Shown here: one piece after another, positions 44,816-54,427 of the stretch | Layout: the number at the start of each line of letters is the position of its first letter | How positions within the stretch are numbered: the first letter of the stretch is position 1 | Assembly: GCF_900113325.1 (NCBI RefSeq) | Contig: NZ_FOOY01000003.1 | Span: 310,001-374,000 of the forward strand | DNA length: 64,000 nucleotides | Reading direction: 5' to 3' | DNA from: Sporolactobacillus nakayamae | Lineage (GTDB): Bacteria; Bacillota; Bacilli; Bacillales; Sporolactobacillaceae | Position numbers and translations under genes: made by a program | The notes under the pieces: model-generated | Told to the model about the DNA's origin: nothing | Database searches by the model: none | The model's input: only the letters and a program-made list of their open reading frames with translations

Positions 44816-45193
44816 TCATGGACGGATATCAGAACGGGTCTTGTCATCGGTAACACGTTGCGACACAAGTTTCGTAAGCAGCTGCAAAAAATCATTGACA
44901 TCTTCTTGAGACTGCCTAAATTCCTGGACAACAGGAATCGCGTCAAGTTCTGCTTGCAGCTGATTAATCACCGCTTCATTTTGATGATACGCTTCTGTTT
45001 TCCCGAAATGCTGCAGATTCACAGATTCCTTCTGATAGTGTTTGATTTGCTCAATTAATCGCTGAACTTTTTTATTTGCGCTAATTTTCGTTTCAGCTTG
45101 CTTATAAAAACGAATCTGGTCCGATTCGGATAATCGTTCTGCTATTTTTTCTGCCTGAGCAAGAATTTCTTCCTTTGAATAGTACTGCGTCAT
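44816..45193 (-). CDS. ricA: RicA (YmcA), Y-complex subunit controlling RNA processing
   Basis: Encodes 125 residues, mostly coiled-coil-like helices: [17 protein letters not shown], then a [18 protein letters not shown] core that matches YmcA. With RicF (YlbF) and RicT (YaaT) it forms a complex that partners RNase Y in mRNA maturation and promotes sporulation, competence and biofilm. Its ATG overlaps the miaB stop (4 bp), as in B. subtilis miaB-ymcA. RNase Y itself is encoded at 51.0 kb. Confidence 0.9.
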   Translation of the reverse strand: MTQYYSKEEILAQAEKIAERLSESDQIRFYKQAETKISANKKVQRLIEQIKHYQKESVNLQHFGKTEAYHQNEAVINQLQAELDAIPVVQEFRQSQEDVNDFLQLLTKLVSQRVTDDKTRSDIRP

Positions 45194-46674
45194 TGATTGA
45201 AAACCTCTGCTTCCTGCAATTCACCATCAAGCGACCACTTTTTGGTGTTCGTCACTTTAACTTTGACCAATTGTCCGATCAGAGATTTTGGGCCGCTAAA
45301 ATTGACGACTTTATTGGTACGTGTATGACCGGAAAGAACCTCGGCATTTTTGCGGCTCTCACCTTCTACTAACACTTCCACGATTTTATCTTGATACTTG
45401 GTATTACTCTTTGCCGATAATTCATCCATCAGTTTATTTAAACGCTGCAACCGTTCCTTCTTCACTTCCATCGGAACATTGTCTGTCATGCGCGCTGCAG
45501 GAGTGCCTGCTCTTGGTGAATAGATGAACGTAAAGCCACCGTCGAATTGACATTCTCGTACAAGGGACATCGTCTCTTCAAACTGTTCATCCGTTTCGTT
45601 AGGAAAGCCCACAATAATGTCGGTCGTAAACGAAGCATTGGGAACCGTATCTTTAATCTTGTGAAAAAGACTGAGGTAGCGTTCCCGAGTGTATCCGCGG
45701 CCCATAATCTTTAGGATTTCAGAGCTTCCTGACTGAACCGGAAGGTGGATGTGTTCGCAAAGGTTGCCGCCCTTACCTAAGACTTCAATCAGATGATCGT
45801 CAAAATCTTTCGGATGACTTGTCGTAAAGCGAACGCGCGGAATACCAATCGTACGCATTTCATCCATTAGATTTCCTAGTCCGTAATTTTCCATGTTAGG
45901 CAGATCCTTACCATAAGCATTAACGTTCTGCCCGAGAAGCGTAATCTCTTTGTATCCTTTGCGGGCAAGATCACGCACCTCCTGAATAATCTCTTCCGGA
46001 TGACGGCTTCGCTCCTTGCCTCGTGTATAGGGAACAATGCAGTAGGTGCAGAACTTATCACAACCGTACATGATATTGACCCAGGCCTGAAAATGCCCCC
46101 TGCGGGATTGCGGGAGATTCTCGACAATGTCTCCTTCTTTCGACCAAACTTCAACAACCATTTCTTTACCGAACAAAGCTTCCTTTAAAAGCTGTGGCAG
46201 GCGATGAATATTGTGCGTACCGAAAATCAGATCGACTTGCGGGTGTTTGGCGAGAATCTTGTTTATGACAACTTCCTCTTGAGCCATGCATCCGCAAACG
46301 CCAAGAATTAATCCGGGCTTTTCCAGTTTCAACATTTTCAATGTACCGATATGTCCGAACACCTTGTTTTCTGCATTTTCACGGATGGCGCACGTATTGA
46401 GCAAAATCACATCGGCATCGATCGGCTCAGATGTCTCCTGATAGCCCATTTCTTCTAAGATACCGGCCATGACTTCCGTATCATGTTCATTCATCTGACA
46501 ACCATACGTTTCAATCAGATACTTTTTACCTTTACCAACATGCTGCATATCTTCCGGAATACTAAAATCATTTATAATTTGTACCGCCTCTCTGCGACGC
46601 CTGCGTGCGTCTTTCAGAGAGGGCGGCTGAAAGTACTTCGAAAAATCAACTTTGCTGATTGTTTTATCAGCCAC
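45190..46674 (-). CDS. miaB: tRNA-2-methylthio-N6-dimethylallyladenosine synthase
   Basis: Encodes 494 residues from a GTG with GGAGAGG 7 bases upstream. UPF0004 N-terminal domain ([17 protein letters not shown]) with three cluster Cys, radical-SAM domain with [15 protein letters not shown] (C-x3-C-x2-C), and C-terminal TRAM domain (about 425-490). It adds 2-methylthio to the i6A37 made by MiaA. A ~60-residue N-terminal extension before the catalytic part is typical of Bacilli. It is co-transcribed with ricA. Confidence 0.96.
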   Translation of the reverse strand: MADKTISKVDFSKYFQPPSLKDARRRRREAVQIINDFSIPEDMQHVGKGKKYLIETYGCQMNEHDTEVMAGILEEMGYQETSEPIDADVILLNTCAIRENAENKVFGHIGTLKMLKLEKPGLILGVCGCMAQEEVVINKILAKHPQVDLIFGTHNIHRLPQLLKEALFGKEMVVEVWSKEGDIVENLPQSRRGHFQAWVNIMYGCDKFCTYCIVPYTRGKERSRHPEEIIQEVRDLARKGYKEITLLGQNVNAYGKDLPNMENYGLGNLMDEMRTIGIPRVRFTTSHPKDFDDHLIEVLGKGGNLCEHIHLPVQSGSSEILKIMGRGYTRERYLSLFHKIKDTVPNASFTTDIIVGFPNETDEQFEETMSLVRECQFDGGFTFIYSPRAGTPAARMTDNVPMEVKKERLQRLNKLMDELSAKSNTKYQDKIVEVLVEGESRKNAEVLSGHTRTNKVVNFSGPKSLIGQLVKVKVTNTKKWSLDGELQEAEVFNQ

Positions 46675-46803
46675 AGAGCAACCTCTCCTTCAAATCTCAT
46701 CCCTAAATTATAGCAAACTCATTGATGTTATGAAAGAATGATCCATTGTTGGATGATAAAATCCCAAGAACATGATCACAGATCCACTAAACGAGTCAAT
46801 ATT

Positions 46804-46821
46804 ATTAAACGTTCGTTTAAT
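46804..46821. promoter_or_regulatory. TetR-operator-like palindrome upstream of MFS gene
   Basis: ATTAAACG-TT-CGTTTAAT, a perfect 8-bp dyad 143 bp before the MFS start and about 130 bp before miaB. The A/T-rich AAACG core resembles TetR-family operators, but no TetR gene is in the window. Confidence 0.4.
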
Positions 46822-46963
46822 ATAACCGTATATACCGCTAATTTCTTATAGTAATTTGTGTATAACATAATCAACATTTTGAAAAATGAATCGGAATTTA
46901 TGCTATGATTTTGCAAATTAAACAAAGAATCATTTATCTTTAACATGGGGGCATTTAAGTCAA

Positions 46964-48235
46964 ATGAATTTACTAAAACAAAATAGGAATTTTCGCTTCT
47001 TGTTCTCGGCACGCATGATCACGAATGTTGGTGACAGCATTTATTTTATTGCCGCAATGTGGCTTGTCTACCAGATGAGCGGATCATCATTCTACTCCGG
47101 ACTCGCCGGCTTTCTTATCATGGTTCCACGAGCTTTGCAATTCGTCATTGGTCCAATTATCGACCGTTATTCAATCAAGCGATTAATTGTAGTCACTCAA
47201 CTCGTTCAGGCTCTTCTTCTGATCACGATTCCTGCAGCTGCTTGGTTTAACATCCTCACCGTTCCACTCATTCTTACCGTCATGCCCATAGTATCGTTTT
47301 TTAATCAGTTTTCTTTCCCGGCAGAGAGCGCGCTTATTCCACACATATTAAATAAAGAACAGCGTGTTCAAGGTAATGGTTTAATGACGCTTGCCTATCA
47401 GGGAACCGAAGCAGTATTTCAGGCAATTGGCGGTGTCTTGGTTACGGTAATCGGAGCGATTTCACTGTTTAGTGCCGATATTGTTTCATTTTTAATTGCT
47501 ATCGTGCTTTTCTCAATGCTCAAATTGCCTCAGGTTAATCAAACCCATACAAATCTATCTATTAAAGCGCAATGTACACGTTATTTCTCTGATTTGCGCG
47601 AAGGCTTCCATAGTGTTATTCATTCGTTAATAGGAAAAATGATGGTGGGTTCATTGATGACTAATTTTGCACTCGGTGCGTTGGTCGCGGTACTGCCGGC
47701 CTACTCAGACCAATTAGGCGGATCAAGCATGTATGGGTTGATGATGGCCGGAATGGCTATTGGTACATTAATCGGTGCGCTAATGGCGCGTAATTTTCAA
47801 CGTAAGCCTATTGGCAAAATGCTTATGACCGGTTATTTTATTGGATTTCTTTTCTGGGTTGCGGCAGCAGTTGCACCATTTCCCGTTCTTACAGTCGTTT
47901 TATTTTCAGCAAGTTTGATTTTTCCCGGATGCAATAACGTCCTCAATTTTACACTCATTCAGAATGTGGTGCCACGAACCATGCTTGCTCGCGCCATGTC
48001 ACTTGTGGCAAGTCTCGCAACCTGTATCATGCCGCTCGGATCGCTTGTCGGTGGTGCTCTTAGCTCTGTGTTCGGACCGAATATCATATTCATTGCCACA
48101 AGTTGCGGGTTTCTATTCTATGCCGTCTATGTTCTGCTCATGCCCGTACTGCGCACCTTGCCCTCTGCGGGTACCGTAAGACCGGAAAACTATGGATTCC
48201 AACAAGAAACAGAAACGATGAATGAACATGTTTGA
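46964..48235 (+). CDS. MFS transporter
   Basis: Encodes 423 residues with 12 predicted helices. The start NRNFRFLFSARMITNVGDSIYF and the loop RYSIKRLIVV are typical of DHA3-like exporters. It is divergent from miaB and has GGGGG upstream of the ATG. A strong bidirectional terminator follows. The substrate is unknown; the upstream palindrome hints at repressor control. Confidence 0.85.
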   Translation: MNLLKQNRNFRFLFSARMITNVGDSIYFIAAMWLVYQMSGSSFYSGLAGFLIMVPRALQFVIGPIIDRYSIKRLIVVTQLVQALLLITIPAAAWFNILTVPLILTVMPIVSFFNQFSFPAESALIPHILNKEQRVQGNGLMTLAYQGTEAVFQAIGGVLVTVIGAISLFSADIVSFLIAIVLFSMLKLPQVNQTHTNLSIKAQCTRYFSDLREGFHSVIHSLIGKMMVGSLMTNFALGALVAVLPAYSDQLGGSSMYGLMMAGMAIGTLIGALMARNFQRKPIGKMLMTGYFIGFLFWVAAAVAPFPVLTVVLFSASLIFPGCNNVLNFTLIQNVVPRTMLARAMSLVASLATCIMPLGSLVGGALSSVFGPNIIFIATSCGFLFYAVYVLLMPVLRTLPSAGTVRPENYGFQQETETMNEHV

Positions 48236-48315
48236 AAAATGAAAGGTTTCAAAAACTGTGCATAGACATGATACGGCTGCATCTATTTATGTAATAAATG
48301 ACTTCAATTATAAAA

Positions 48316-48360
48316 CAGTAAAAAGAGCATTGCCTTTTGCAGGCTATGCTCTTTTTACTG
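48316..48360. terminator. Bidirectional terminator between MFS and CBS genes
   Basis: Perfect 15-bp arms (CAGTAAAAAGAGCAT and complement) with T/A-rich outer ends on both strands. Confidence 0.9.
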
Positions 48361-48361
48361 T

Positions 48362-48823
48362 TTATTCATTCAATAGTTGTTCACCGATATGGCGAATGAT
48401 ATGGCTTCTCGTCACCAAGCCGATCACATGCCGCTCATCGTCAATAACCGGGATCCGTTTGATATGATCGTGAGAAAGCAGCTTCAAAACAGCATCTAAT
48501 TCTTTATCCTTCTCTACTGTCCGCAAATTCTTTTTCTTCATCAAATCTCTCACTTGCCTAGTCAACAGATCTTTCAGTTTTTCTTTTGATAGATCAACAC
48601 GGATCGCTGAAATCAGCGAATATAGATCATAAATGGTTTGTTGTTTCGGAGAAATCTCTCTTAATAGATCTCCGTCACTGATATAGCCGACAAGCTGATT
48701 TTGATCATTCACAACCGGAGCGCCACCAATCTTGTGATCAATCATGGTTTCAATCAATGTCTTGACCGTGTCGCTCTCGCGGACGGTCACAACATCTTTT
48801 AGCATCAATTGTTCAACAATCAT
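48362..48823 (-). CDS. Two-CBS-domain protein
   Basis: Encodes 153 residues made of two tandem CBS motifs: residues about 1-60 (KDVVTVRESDTVKTLIETM, GAPVVNDQNQLVGYISDGDL) and about 90-150 (TVEKDKELDAVLKLL, RIPVIDDERHVIGLVTRSHI). Such stand-alone Bateman modules bind adenine nucleotides and regulate partners. No catalytic domain or obvious partner lies next to it. AGGAGG is 9 bases before the ATG. Confidence 0.88.
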   Translation of the reverse strand: MIVEQLMLKDVVTVRESDTVKTLIETMIDHKIGGAPVVNDQNQLVGYISDGDLLREISPKQQTIYDLYSLISAIRVDLSKEKLKDLLTRQVRDLMKKKNLRTVEKDKELDAVLKLLSHDHIKRIPVIDDERHVIGLVTRSHIIRHIGEQLLNE

Positions 48824-48906
48824 AGAGATGCACCTCCTCGGAATCCTACAATCATGCCGTTCTCTCTTTAGTATACCATGATCATGTAACCGCTTATATA
48901 GTAAAT

Positions 48907-49083
48907 TTACTGATCGGATTCATCTTTCTTCTTTCCGTTACCTCTGCCTGATTTTTTTAATGCATTACGCAGCAGAAATTCGATTTGCCCATTAACACTT
49001 CGAAACTCATCATCCGCCCATCTTTGAAGTTGGTCATAGACTTCCGGATCAATTCTGAGTAAAAAACTTTTTTTCTTTGCCAT
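48907..49083 (-). CDS. Arc-like ribbon-helix-helix protein
   Basis: Encodes 58 residues. MAKKKSFLLRIDPEVYDQLQ, RWADDEFRSVNGQIEFLLRN and a basic tail form the beta-strand plus two-helix RHH fold of Arc/MetJ-type DNA-binding proteins; very similar micro-proteins are widespread in Bacillales. An AGAGGT site lies before the ATG. The target is unknown. Three structured RNA copies begin 54 bp upstream. Confidence 0.75.
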   Translation of the reverse strand: MAKKKSFLLRIDPEVYDQLQRWADDEFRSVNGQIEFLLRNALKKSGRGNGKKKDESDQ

Positions 49084-49136
49084 AATAGTACCTCTTTAAT
49101 AGAATCTGTTCAAAAAGGAGGACAAAAAGAGCCGAG

Positions 49137-49189
49137 GTCAGGCAAATCGCCACGTCCTGTGGCATGCCTGACACTAGCTCGTCCTGAGC
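49137..49189 (+). ncRNA. Bacillaceae-1 type RNA, copy A
   Basis: Outer stem GTCAGGCA/TGCCTGAC encloses hairpin GCCAC-GTCCT-GTGGC. A second hairpin GCTC-GTCCT-GAGC follows. Both terminal loops read GUCCU, fitting the RUCCU loops that define the Bacillaceae-1 motif. Confidence 0.7.
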
Positions 49190-49234
49190 GTCGAAGATCA
49201 AGGAAGCGCAGTTTCGAGCATCAGAGCGTACTTT

Positions 49235-49292
49235 CACAGGATGTGATGACTTCAACGTTGTGCACAGGACGTGCACGTTGTTAGTTGAAGTT
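49235..49292 (-). ncRNA. Bacillaceae-1 type RNA, copy B
   Basis: Read on the minus strand, outer stem CTTCAAC/GTTGAAG encloses TGCAC-GTCCT-GTGCA, next to hairpin CAC-ATCCT-GTG. The loops are GUCCU and AUCCU. Same architecture as copy A, in opposite orientation. Confidence 0.72.
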
Positions 49293-49340
49293 CCCCTGCT
49301 AATACGTGAGGAGCGGAGAAACAAGCTGACACAGAACTTC

Positions 49341-49398
49341 CGCAGGATGCGGTGACTTCTGCGTTTTGCACAGGACGTGCATGCTGTTAGCAGAAGAT
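49341..49398 (-). ncRNA. Bacillaceae-1 type RNA, copy C
   Basis: Minus strand. Outer stem CTTCTGC/GCAGAAG, inner TGCAC-GTCCT-GTGCA, second hairpin CGC-ATCCT-GCG. Compared with copy B, both the outer and the small stem have changed on both sides (compensatory), while the loops are constant. The remaining 49190-49589 shows no gene. Confidence 0.72.
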
Positions 49399-49589
49399 CC
49401 TCATTGCCTTTTTCCCGGACTTTTTGAACACCCTCTAATAGAGGCTTCCTGTATTAATTACCGGTTGCATTCTCCACATTAGGTTGGCGAATGTATCCAG
49501 CGTCTCTCGTGTCCCAAAACAGGCATAGTCATCTTATCCAAGAATATAGTAATTTATGGGCGATCCTCATAAGGAGATGACAAGCGGAA

Positions 49590-49850
49590 ATGGATGTATT
49601 AAAAGTTTCAGCAAGATCTGTACCTAACTCTGTTGCCGGTGCCCTTGCACATGCAATGAGGGAACAAAAAAAAGCAGAAATACAGGCGATCGGAGCAGGA
49701 GCGATCAATCAAGCGGTCAAAGCTGTTGCCATCGCCAGAGGCTTTGTCGCGCCAAGTGGCCTTGATCTAATTTGCATCCCGGCATTTACAGATATTACGA
49801 TCGATGGCGAGGAGAGAACCGCAATAAAACTCATTGTTGAGCCGCGATGA
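49590..49850 (+). CDS. spoVS: Stage V sporulation protein S
   Basis: Encodes 86 residues almost identical in pattern to B. subtilis SpoVS: MDVLKVSARSVPNSVAGALA, GAGAINQAVKAVAIARGFVA and the end IDGEERTAIKLIVEPR. It is a small nucleic-acid-binding-like protein that affects septation and coat assembly in sporulation. AAGGAG lies 13 bases before the ATG. An AGGCAT...GAAT pair at about 49520-49545 weakly recalls a sigma-H promoter. Followed by a terminator. Confidence 0.96.
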   Translation: MDVLKVSARSVPNSVAGALAHAMREQKKAEIQAIGAGAINQAVKAVAIARGFVAPSGLDLICIPAFTDITIDGEERTAIKLIVEPR

Positions 49851-49965
49851 GCTTTTGGCGATGCAAGAGCGTTTTTCCATACAAAAAGACATAAAAATGA
49901 CAACAGTCATACTTTATGCCTTATAACAAACACGCATTAATGCGTAGCCTATTCATTATTGCCTC

Positions 49966-49989
49966 GCCTCAACCCGTGAGGCTTTTTTT
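49966..49989 (+). terminator. Terminator of spoVS
   Basis: GCCTC-AACCCGT-GAGGC followed by seven T. A CGCATTAATGCG palindrome lies just upstream (about 49933). Confidence 0.9.
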
Positions 49990-50005
49990 GTCCTTAAAAC
50001 CAATG

Positions 50006-50803
50006 TCAATCAAAGAACAAATGATCATCATTAATTAAAATACGATTGATCTTTGTCGCCTTACCTGTTTTTTCATCAATTTGAATGAGCACAGCACCAA
50101 GCTGACCCGGGCCATCCTCACTGTCGAAACGAACAGGCATGGAGGTCAGAAACCGTTTCGTCACGGATGCTCTTTGCACGCCGATAATCCCATTGTATGG
50201 GCCAGTCATACCGACGTCTGTGAGATAAGCAGTGCCTCGCGGAAGGATTCGTTCATCCGCAGTTGGCACATGTGTGTGTGTGCCAATGACCGCTGAAACA
50301 CTGCCATCCAGGTACCAGCCTAATGCCAGTTTTTCACTTGTCGTTTCCGCATGTACATCAACAAAAATAATCGGCGTCTTTTGCCTTGCTTCATCGACAA
50401 GCTGACTCACAACACGAAACGGGTCATCAAGCGCCGGCAAGAACACACGCCCCTGTATGTTAATCACGGCTACCTGCGTATTGTGCGGCAGGGTAATATA
50501 GCGGATGCCCGTGCCCGGTGTACCTTCAGGAAAATTTGCAGGTCGAACAAGTTGTTTCGCATCTTCAATAAATTCAAAGATTTCACGGTTATCCCAAGTA
50601 TGATTTCCCATGGTGAGCATATCTGCCCCAGCTTCTAATAATTGCCTGTAGATTTTCCTGGTCAATCCTTTACCGTGTGCCGCATTCTCTGCGTTCACTA
50701 TGGTTATCGTAGGCTGATACTTACTTTTCACTTTAGGCAAATAATCTTCAATCATTTGCCTTCCGGTACGTCCGTAAACGTCACCGACAAATAAAATTTT
50801 CAT
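50006..50803 (-). CDS. ymdB: Metallophosphoesterase YmdB (2',3'-cyclic phosphodiesterase)
   Basis: Encodes 265 residues. Dinuclear metal motifs are in order: ILFVGDVYGRTG (Asp), TMGNHTWDN (Asn-His), IIFVDVHAETTSEK (His) and GTHTHVPTADE (His-x-His). YmdB hydrolyses cyclic nucleotides and affects biofilm and sporulation decisions in B. subtilis. It is downstream of rny as in Bacillus, but a strong terminator separates them here. The 50804-50976 spacer includes an ACCCC...GGGGT pair of unknown meaning. Confidence 0.93.
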   Translation of the reverse strand: MKILFVGDVYGRTGRQMIEDYLPKVKSKYQPTITIVNAENAAHGKGLTRKIYRQLLEAGADMLTMGNHTWDNREIFEFIEDAKQLVRPANFPEGTPGTGIRYITLPHNTQVAVINIQGRVFLPALDDPFRVVSQLVDEARQKTPIIFVDVHAETTSEKLALGWYLDGSVSAVIGTHTHVPTADERILPRGTAYLTDVGMTGPYNGIIGVQRASVTKRFLTSMPVRFDSEDGPGQLGAVLIQIDEKTGKATKINRILINDDHLFFD

Positions 50804-50976
50804 TGTACACGCTCTTTTCTAGTGCTTTTACCTCCGGGTATTAGAAGAAGCTGTCCCAAAAGGTTCATCACATTAAACTTATACTGCACCCCGATTATTC
50901 GCAAACAACTAGTTCGCTCCGCAAGAGTTTCGTATCTGCACGTTTGGGGTTCATAACTATACTTTTCTTGTCGTAC

Positions 50977-51028
50977 AAAAAGGGTGTCTCAAAGTAAAAA
51001 ACGAACCTTTGAAACACCCTTCTTTTTT
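50977..51028 (-). terminator. Terminator of rny
   Basis: 15-bp arms AAGGGTGTCTCAAAG (50980-50994) and CTTTGAAACACCCTT (51007-51021) with one G-U mismatch; A-run on the left serves the minus strand. Confidence 0.88.
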
Positions 51029-52595
51029 ATTTTGCGTACTCTACAGCTCGAGTTTCACGAATTACCGTTACTTTGATATTTCCCGGATAATCCAGTTCAT
51101 TCTCAATTTTCTTGGTAATTTCGCGGGCAAGCTGGAACGATTTTGCATCGTCTACGAGATCTGGTTGAACGATGATTCGAATTTCTCGTCCGGCTTGAAT
51201 CGCATAGGATTTCTCGACACCTTCGAAAGATTCCGAGATCTCTTCCAATTTCTCCAAACGATGAATATACGTTTCAAGCGTTTCACGTCTCGCTCCCGGT
51301 CTAGCGGCAGATAATGCGTCTGCTGCTGCAACGAGAACCGAGATGACAGAAGTTGCGTCCGTATCTCCATGGTGTGAAGCGATACTGTTAATAACAACGG
51401 GATGTTCTTTGTACTTCGTTGCCAATTCAACACCAATTTCAACATGACTGCCTTCAACTTCATGGTCAATCGCCTTACCGATATCATGCAGCAATCCGGC
51501 TCTTCTCGCCAGGTTTTCATCTTCACCCAGCTCGGCTGCCATCATACCTGACAAGAAAGCGACTTCCATAGAATGCTTTAACACATTCTGGCCGTAGCTT
51601 GTTCTGAAGTGGAGTCGTCCCAATATCTTGATCAGATCCGGATGCAGGCTATGAATCCCCACCTCAAAGGTGGTTTGTTCGCCATAGTCTCGAATCTTCT
51701 CGTCAACCTCATGACGCGATTTTTCAACCATCTCTTCAATACGAGCCGGATGAATACGTCCGTCTTGAACAAGCTTTTCGAGAGCAATACGCGCAACCTC
51801 GCGCCTGATCGGATCAAATCCTGACAGAATAACCGCTTCCGGTGTATCATCGATGATTAGATCAATTCCGGTGAGCGTTTCAAGCGTTCGGATGTTCCGA
51901 CCTTCACGTCCGATTATACGTCCCTTCATCTCGTCATTCGGCAAATTAACAACAGAGACTGTGGTTTCAGTCACATGATCGGCAGCGCAACGCTGAATCG
52001 CAAGTGAAAGGATACTTTTCGCTTTCTTTTCCGCTTCTTCTTTCGCCTTTGCTTCGATATCCTTTGCGATCTGAGCAGCCTCGTGAATGGTTTCCTGCTT
52101 CACCTGGTTCAGGATCAATTCCTTCGCCTCATCATTGGTTAATCCGGAAATCCGTTCAAGTTCCGACTGCTGTTTTCGCAGCGATTCCTCCACTTTGCTT
52201 TCCATCTCTTCAATTTGTCTTCGTTTCTTGCTAAGAGTTTCCTCCCTTTTTTCCAAAGAACTTTCTTTATTATCAAGAGATTCACTTTTTCGATCGAGCA
52301 GATCCTCTTTCTGCAACAGACGATTCTCCTGCCTCTGGAGTTCGTTACGCCGTTCACGCGCTTCATTTTCCGTTTGGTTCCTAAGCGTATGAATTTCGTC
52401 CTTCGCTTCCAACAGCGTTTCCTTTTTCAAGGCTTCCGCATCCCGGTGGGCATCTTCAACAATTTGATGTGCCGCAGCTTCCGCAGAAGTTATTTTCGCC
52501 TCAGCAAATTTCTTTCGAATGTAATAGCCAACAAACAGACAAACTACAGAGATCAGTAGCGCAATGGAGATGATCACAACAGTAATAAATGTCAT
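51027..52595 (-). CDS. rny: Ribonuclease Y
   Basis: Encodes 522 residues from the ATG at 52595 (AAGGAGG 7 bases upstream; an ATG one codon earlier is also possible). An N-terminal membrane helix ([20 protein letters not shown]) is followed by a long charged coiled coil (about 30-200), a KH domain with [15 protein letters not shown] and an HD domain with the pair in [10 protein letters not shown]. It is the membrane-anchored endoribonuclease initiating mRNA decay and is the partner of the RicA complex encoded at 44.8 kb. Confidence 0.96.
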   Translation of the reverse strand: MTFITVVIISIALLISVVCLFVGYYIRKKFAEAKITSAEAAAHQIVEDAHRDAEALKKETLLEAKDEIHTLRNQTENEARERRNELQRQENRLLQKEDLLDRKSESLDNKESSLEKREETLSKKRRQIEEMESKVEESLRKQQSELERISGLTNDEAKELILNQVKQETIHEAAQIAKDIEAKAKEEAEKKAKSILSLAIQRCAADHVTETTVSVVNLPNDEMKGRIIGREGRNIRTLETLTGIDLIIDDTPEAVILSGFDPIRREVARIALEKLVQDGRIHPARIEEMVEKSRHEVDEKIRDYGEQTTFEVGIHSLHPDLIKILGRLHFRTSYGQNVLKHSMEVAFLSGMMAAELGEDENLARRAGLLHDIGKAIDHEVEGSHVEIGVELATKYKEHPVVINSIASHHGDTDATSVISVLVAAADALSAARPGARRETLETYIHRLEKLEEISESFEGVEKSYAIQAGREIRIIVQPDLVDDAKSFQLAREITKKIENELDYPGNIKVTVIRETRAVEYAK

Positions 52596-52841
52596 CATTT
52601 CACCTCCTTGCTTTTCCATATCGTCACCAGTAAAACAGATGCTTTTTACTTTTGAATGATGCTTAACAAAGAAACGATAGGTAAGAAGGGCATTTCGACT
52701 TGATATCCCTATTGCTCGTAAAAAACGAGTTGCTTGAAAGGAACATGGTAGCTTTAGTTACTCTCTTAATCGTCCTTTTAAGCATTTTCATGCGCAAAGT
52801 TTACATAATCAGGCAATCAATAACTTTGTAGTTACAAGTTC

Positions 52842-52870
52842 ATTGTATAATTGCCTATTTGGGTTGTCAA
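52842..52870 (-). promoter_or_regulatory. Sigma-A promoter of rny
   Basis: Perfect TTGACA, 17-base spacer and TACAAT on the minus strand. The leader to the rny ATG is about 240 nt and holds no gene that I can see. Confidence 0.88.
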
Positions 52871-52982
52871 CCTTGTGCCATTGGATTGAAAGAATGTAAA
52901 TTGATCTGCCAATTATTCTATACAGATTGTTGTGACCTTGCTTACCAATTGCATGATATGATCAAGCACGTGATGACAGTAT

Positions 52983-53185
52983 AAGAAAAACCGGGCAAAG
53001 AGCGACCGGTCTTTAATCTCCAGCCATGTGTGATGGTTTTGTATCTTTTCAGTGCTGAATCGTCGCTTCGGTTACTCGCTTGCCGCGGGCGCACCGGGAG
53101 CCTCCTCAAACAAACAATTATCTGCGGGGTCTCTTTGTCTCGCGATCAACAGAGACGCTCCCGCAGACGTCTCTCGAACGGATTT
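52983..53185. repeat. Dispersed GC-rich repeat, copy 2
   Basis: Starts AGAAAAACCGGGC and shares CTCGCTTGCCGCGGGCG, CCGGGAGCCTCCTCA and TATCTGCGGGGTCTC in order with 12903-13110. Lies between rny and the recA terminator. Confidence 0.75.
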
Positions 53186-53244
53186 ATTGATAAAATGCCG
53201 CTTTTCGTATACTACAAGGCAGAATCTTACACTTTCTTTGCCCG

Positions 53245-53281
53245 TAAAAAAAACTTGTGCCCACATATCAAGGCACAAGTT
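53245..53281 (-). terminator. Terminator of recA
   Basis: AACTTGTGCC/GGCACAAGTT around a 10-base loop, with an A-run at 53246-53252 giving the minus-strand U-tract. Confidence 0.92.
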
Positions 53282-53305
53282 TAAAAAGGTTGTTTATTTT
53301 AGCAT

Positions 53306-54355
53306 TCATTCTTTTTCGGGCAGCGGTTCGGCTTCTGCCGCAGGTTCTTCGCTTGCACTGCCGTCCAGATTATAATGCGCGCGAATTTGCTGCTTGATCT
53401 CCGCCTTCACCGATTCGTTTTCCTTCAGATATAGCTTCGAATTCTCACGACCTTGACCTAAGCGTTCTTTATTGTAGGAATACCATGATCCGCTTTTCTC
53501 AACAATATCAAGATCTGCGCCGATATCAAGAATTTCACCTTCTTGAGAAATGCCTTGCCCATACATGATATCAACTTCAGCTTGTTTGAACGGAGGAGCG
53601 ACCTTGTTCTTAACTACTTTAATTCTCGCTCTGTTCCCGACAATGTCATTGCCAAGTTTCAATTGTTCGGCGCGGCGCACTTCAAGCCGCACTGAAGCGT
53701 AGAATTTAAGCGCACGACCGCCGGGGGTTACTTCGGGATTTCCAAACATAATACCCACTTTTTCACGGATTTGGTTGATGAAAATAGCCGTTGTCTTCGA
53801 TTTACTGATCGCTCCCGAAAGTTTTCTCAACGCTTGTGACATCAAACGCGCTTGAAGACCGACGTGTGCGTCGCCCATTTCCCCTTCAATTTCCGCTTTC
53901 GGCACTAATGCCGCTACCGAATCAATAACGATAATATCAACCGCACCGCTGCGGACAAGCGCTTCGGCAATCTCAAGTGCTTGTTCCCCGGTATCCGGTT
54001 GAGAGAGAAGCAACTCATCAATATTCACACCTAAATGCTCAGCATAAACCGGATCAAGTGCATGTTCAGCGTCAATAAATGCCGCTTGTCCACCGCCCTG
54101 CTGTGCTTCGGCAATTGCATGAAGGGCAACTGTTGTTTTACCTGAAGATTCAGGTCCGTATATTTCAATGATACGTCCGCGCGGATAACCGCCGACGCCC
54201 AATGCTATATCTAAAGCCAAGGAACCGCTGGATACTGTGGATACACGCTGTTCCGGCCTTTCTCCCAACCTCATAATTGAACCTTTGCCAAACTGTTTCT
54301 CAATTTGACGCAGTGCACTATCAAGTGCTGCTTTTCGTTCGTTTTTTTCAGCCAT
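53306..54355 (-). CDS. recA: Recombinase RecA
   Basis: Encodes 349 residues. Walker [11 protein letters not shown] (67-76), Walker [19 protein letters not shown]1/L2 DNA loops ([19 protein letters not shown]; then [17 protein letters not shown]) and an acidic C-terminus ([14 protein letters not shown]). It forms filaments on ssDNA for recombination and SOS induction. AAGGAG lies a long 13 bases before the ATG. Upstream are a promoter and a LexA-like dyad. A terminator ends the gene. Confidence 0.98.
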   Translation of the reverse strand: MAEKNERKAALDSALRQIEKQFGKGSIMRLGERPEQRVSTVSSGSLALDIALGVGGYPRGRIIEIYGPESSGKTTVALHAIAEAQQGGGQAAFIDAEHALDPVYAEHLGVNIDELLLSQPDTGEQALEIAEALVRSGAVDIIVIDSVAALVPKAEIEGEMGDAHVGLQARLMSQALRKLSGAISKSKTTAIFINQIREKVGIMFGNPEVTPGGRALKFYASVRLEVRRAEQLKLGNDIVGNRARIKVVKNKVAPPFKQAEVDIMYGQGISQEGEILDIGADLDIVEKSGSWYSYNKERLGQGRENSKLYLKENESVKAEIKQQIRAHYNLDGSASEEPAAEAEPLPEKE

Positions 54356-54390
54356 GATTGTGGTTCATCTCCTTCAACATTCTTTTCCTA

Positions 54391-54419
54391 ATCATACCGT
54401 TTTTTCTTTATAAGTACAA
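54391..54419 (-). promoter_or_regulatory. Promoter of recA
   Basis: TTGTAC, 17-base spacer and TATGAT on the minus strand, about 36 bp before the recA ATG. Confidence 0.6.
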
Positions 54420-54427
54420 GTGTTCTG

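Noticed and set aside
49049-49324. 91-codon minus-strand frame
   Set aside because: It overlaps the structured RNA units and the Arc-like gene in another frame, so it is not a gene.
49235-49398. CsrA-binding sponge RNA (ACAGGA loops on the plus strand)
   Set aside because: On the plus strand the loops read AGGA and superficially fit CsrA sites. The RUCCU loops and two-hairpin layout on the other strand fit the Bacillaceae-1 motif better, and copy A fits only in that reading.
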